Shown: piece by piece, positions 63,401 to 64,000 of the stretch
How positions within the stretch are numbered: position 1 is the stretch's first letter
Layout of the letters: every line of letters starts with the position of its first letter
Source of the DNA: Pedobacter aquatilis
Lineage (GTDB): Bacteria; Bacteroidota; Bacteroidia; Sphingobacteriales; Sphingobacteriaceae
Assembly (NCBI RefSeq): GCF_030409415.1
Contig: NZ_JAUFPW010000030.1
Coordinates: 1 to 64,000, forward strand
DNA: 64,000 nt
Direction of reading: 5' to 3'
Notes under the pieces: generated by a model
Databases searched by the model: none
Seen by the model: only the letters and a program-made list of their open reading frames with translations
Told to the model about the DNA's origin: nothing
Made by a program: the position numbers and the translations under genes

Positions 63401-64000
63401 ACCAATCCAAACATTTTGAGTGCTATCTTCGCTAAAAGAAAGCACGAAATTATTTATTAAAGAATTTTTGTTTAGCGGGTCTCTTTTAATGGTTTGAAAC
63501 TGCGCACTTTCCTGGTCTATAATGTTAACGCCGCCCCTAAGTGTTGCAATCCATTTTCTATTTTGATTATCTTGCACAACCTGCCCAATCGAATTACTGG
63601 TCATAAAGCCTTTCTCCCGACCAACGGGTAAACTTTTCAAAACATTGTTATTTGTATTTAATACCCTTAATCCATTCCCATCGGTAGATACCCAAAGCTT
63701 TCCTTCTGCATCTAGCATCAAACTCATAATATTATCTGCTAGCGAATAATGTGCTGCAGGTTTTAGAACCTTTGTAATTTTATTAAATTGATACAGTCCA
63801 TGTTCCGAACCGATCCACAGCCAATCATCTTTCCCTTTTATAATGCTGGTTGCGTTTCTAACAGTAGCATTAACCAAATTAATTTTATTAGTATGTAGAT
63901 TGTAGTTACACAAACCGTAATCTTTTGCAAAAAACCAAATCGTTTGTTGTTCATCAACACACAGTGCTTTTATAGAAAATGATTTTTTTGACTTGATAGT
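60461..64000 (-). CDS. Hybrid two-component system regulator (HTCS), N-terminus cut by window
   Basis: 1179 codons are visible; the frame stays open to the window edge, so the signal peptide and first propeller blades are missing (full length typically about 1350-1450). Order: Reg_prop propeller blades (about 1-410), Y_Y_Y domain (about 510-590), one transmembrane helix (WWAYSLYLIIFSVALYVF, about 600-618), histidine kinase with NISHELRTPLTLI (about 655), receiver with VVDDN and DIVISDVNMDG (about 920-1030), AraC helix-turn-helix (about 1075-1175). It senses a periplasmic oligosaccharide and activates the adjacent locus. Confidence 0.95.
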   Translation of the reverse strand, partial: TIKSKKSFSIKALCVDEQQTIWFFAKDYGLCNYNLHTNKINLVNATVRNATSIIKGKDDWLWIGSEHGLYQFNKITKVLKPAAHYSLADNIMSLMLDAEGKLWVSTDGNGLRVLNTNNNVLKSLPVGREKGFMTSNSIGQVVQDNQNRKWIATLRGGVNIIDQESAQFQTIKRDPLNKNSLINNFVLSFSEDSTQNVWIGTDGGGLSVWNRKLNTFTNYNKTADAGSLKSNFITSILCDYNSNIWVGSFSGGIDRFNKQLGKFKHYACHNTEKGFDDINIWKLYQDKKKNIWAGTTRGGALYLYNNLSDKFELFDNRLKDIHAIFEDDKGNLWAGNYTQLIKIDRTYKKHTYFNMNMAIRSIIQDAKDMLWIGTEGGGLVCFNSQTGKFTRYAQQDGLPSSSVLNILPDGNNNLWCSTYNGISQYNLKSRNFKNYYTSDGLQSNQFNYNAGLKLKDGALLFGGIDGFNLFYPEKIKQNRRIPRIVLTDFRINNIPIDKDSAYKNVSVVNLQQISIPYNVAVISVDYAAIEFSFQDQISYAYYLEGWDRTWNYVNKISTAYYSRLDEGEYKLHIKSTDTEGNWTNNERIVIINILPPWYRTWWAYSLYLIIFSVALYVFQRYRNKQRNLKHEVEITNLKMEREKDLNEKKLNFFTNISHELRTPLTLIVNPIKDILTTKEAGQEKNDLSMVYRNSKRLLSLVDQLLLFRKMENESDALNLVKISLNKFAKEIFLCFGYMAKNNNIDYTFECDEEPIDIYADRDKLEIVLFNLLSNAMKFTPPGGMVKLKIFRNGMHVKIDVSDNGAGISKEVGEKLFDKFYKAAGKESLKIGFGIGLYLVKTFVELHKGKIYFSSVKDRGTTFSVEMPLGYAPGVNLPEDETNGLVYVNELMAHDGEISETAEAESKKNIELLISDLHSILVVDDNTEIIDYINQIFQDKFKIYKASNGLDGLKICKDFLPDIVISDVNMDGLNGIELCKAIKEDSELSHIPVILLTADPSDEIRLSGIEVGAYDFITKPFDKELFSAKINGIIKNRQNLQSYFYNEITLKSDAQKVSQEDKVFLQKCINIIEDNLMEENFNVKILASALGMSHSNLYKRIRTTSGQSISGFVRFIRLRKAAELLINTNLNINEAAFRVGINDVKYFRAHFQKLFNLTPSEFVKKHRKTFHKYYNLNSLM

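Noticed and set aside
1-64000. CRISPR arrays, insertion sequences, prophage genes and rRNA
   Set aside because: I looked for regularly spaced repeats, transposases, integrases and rRNA stretches on both strands and saw none.

Overview
The window is from an AT-rich genome of a free-living Bacteroidota, most likely Sphingobacteriaceae (Pedobacter-like). Supporting signs: a SusC/SusD pair with a hybrid two-component (HTCS) regulator, many secreted glycosidases, Bacteroidota-type promoters (-7 box TAnnTTTG) ahead of several genes and a tRNA, few Shine-Dalgarno sequences, and MlaE-MlaF-MlaD without MlaC/MlaB. The genus is inferred from protein style, not from rRNA.

Left part (1-38.8 kb). purB and an Nfu-type Fe-S protein open the window. 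An HxlR regulator follows, divergent from two short-chain dehydrogenases and a quinone-oxidoreductase-like enzyme, with a clear promoter/operator between. Next is a decayed arsenic operon (arsR, DUF6428-like gene, frameshifted GNAT acetyltransferase, arsC; no efflux pump) with two copies of one operator, then a broken DUF1080 gene. Small membrane and lipoprotein genes and a lone receiver protein lead to a lipid-transport operon (lipoprotein, mlaE, mlaF, mlaD). A stress block holds two histidine kinases, a LuxR-type response regulator, manganese catalase and a YciE-like protein. Housekeeping genes follow (inositol monophosphatase, lgt, mtaB, ubiX, OmpA-like lipoprotein, RRM protein, exonuclease III, msrA, tRNA-Ser), mixed with short unknown genes, a probable small RNA and a long palindromic repeat. 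An RsbQ-like hydrolase lies near a multi-PAS histidine kinase. ABC-F, basic secretory protein, HPP, NTF2/TetR and DUF5694-like genes complete this part.

Right part (38.9-64 kb). Fourteen genes, all on the minus strand, form one polysaccharide utilisation locus: HTCS regulator (cut by the window edge), then GH97, GH43, a BNR-propeller protein, a double GH43, GH105 and DUF2264 (GH154-like). A terminator follows, then susC, susD, a GH43 of exo-galactanase type, GH35, L-rhamnose mutarotase, GH127 and GH51. The activities fit type II arabinogalactan or arabinogalactan-protein glycans: removal of rhamnose-glucuronic acid caps, L-arabinose side chains and beta-galactan. Both operons carry paired C5/G5 boxes sharing GGGGGTTAAAT upstream of their first genes, a candidate binding site for the HTCS AraC domain.

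The features most likely to be new are the roughly 66-nt RNA upstream of ubiX, the paired C5 boxes, the two-member 'EWPG' small-protein family, and the RsbQ-kinase neighbourhood.
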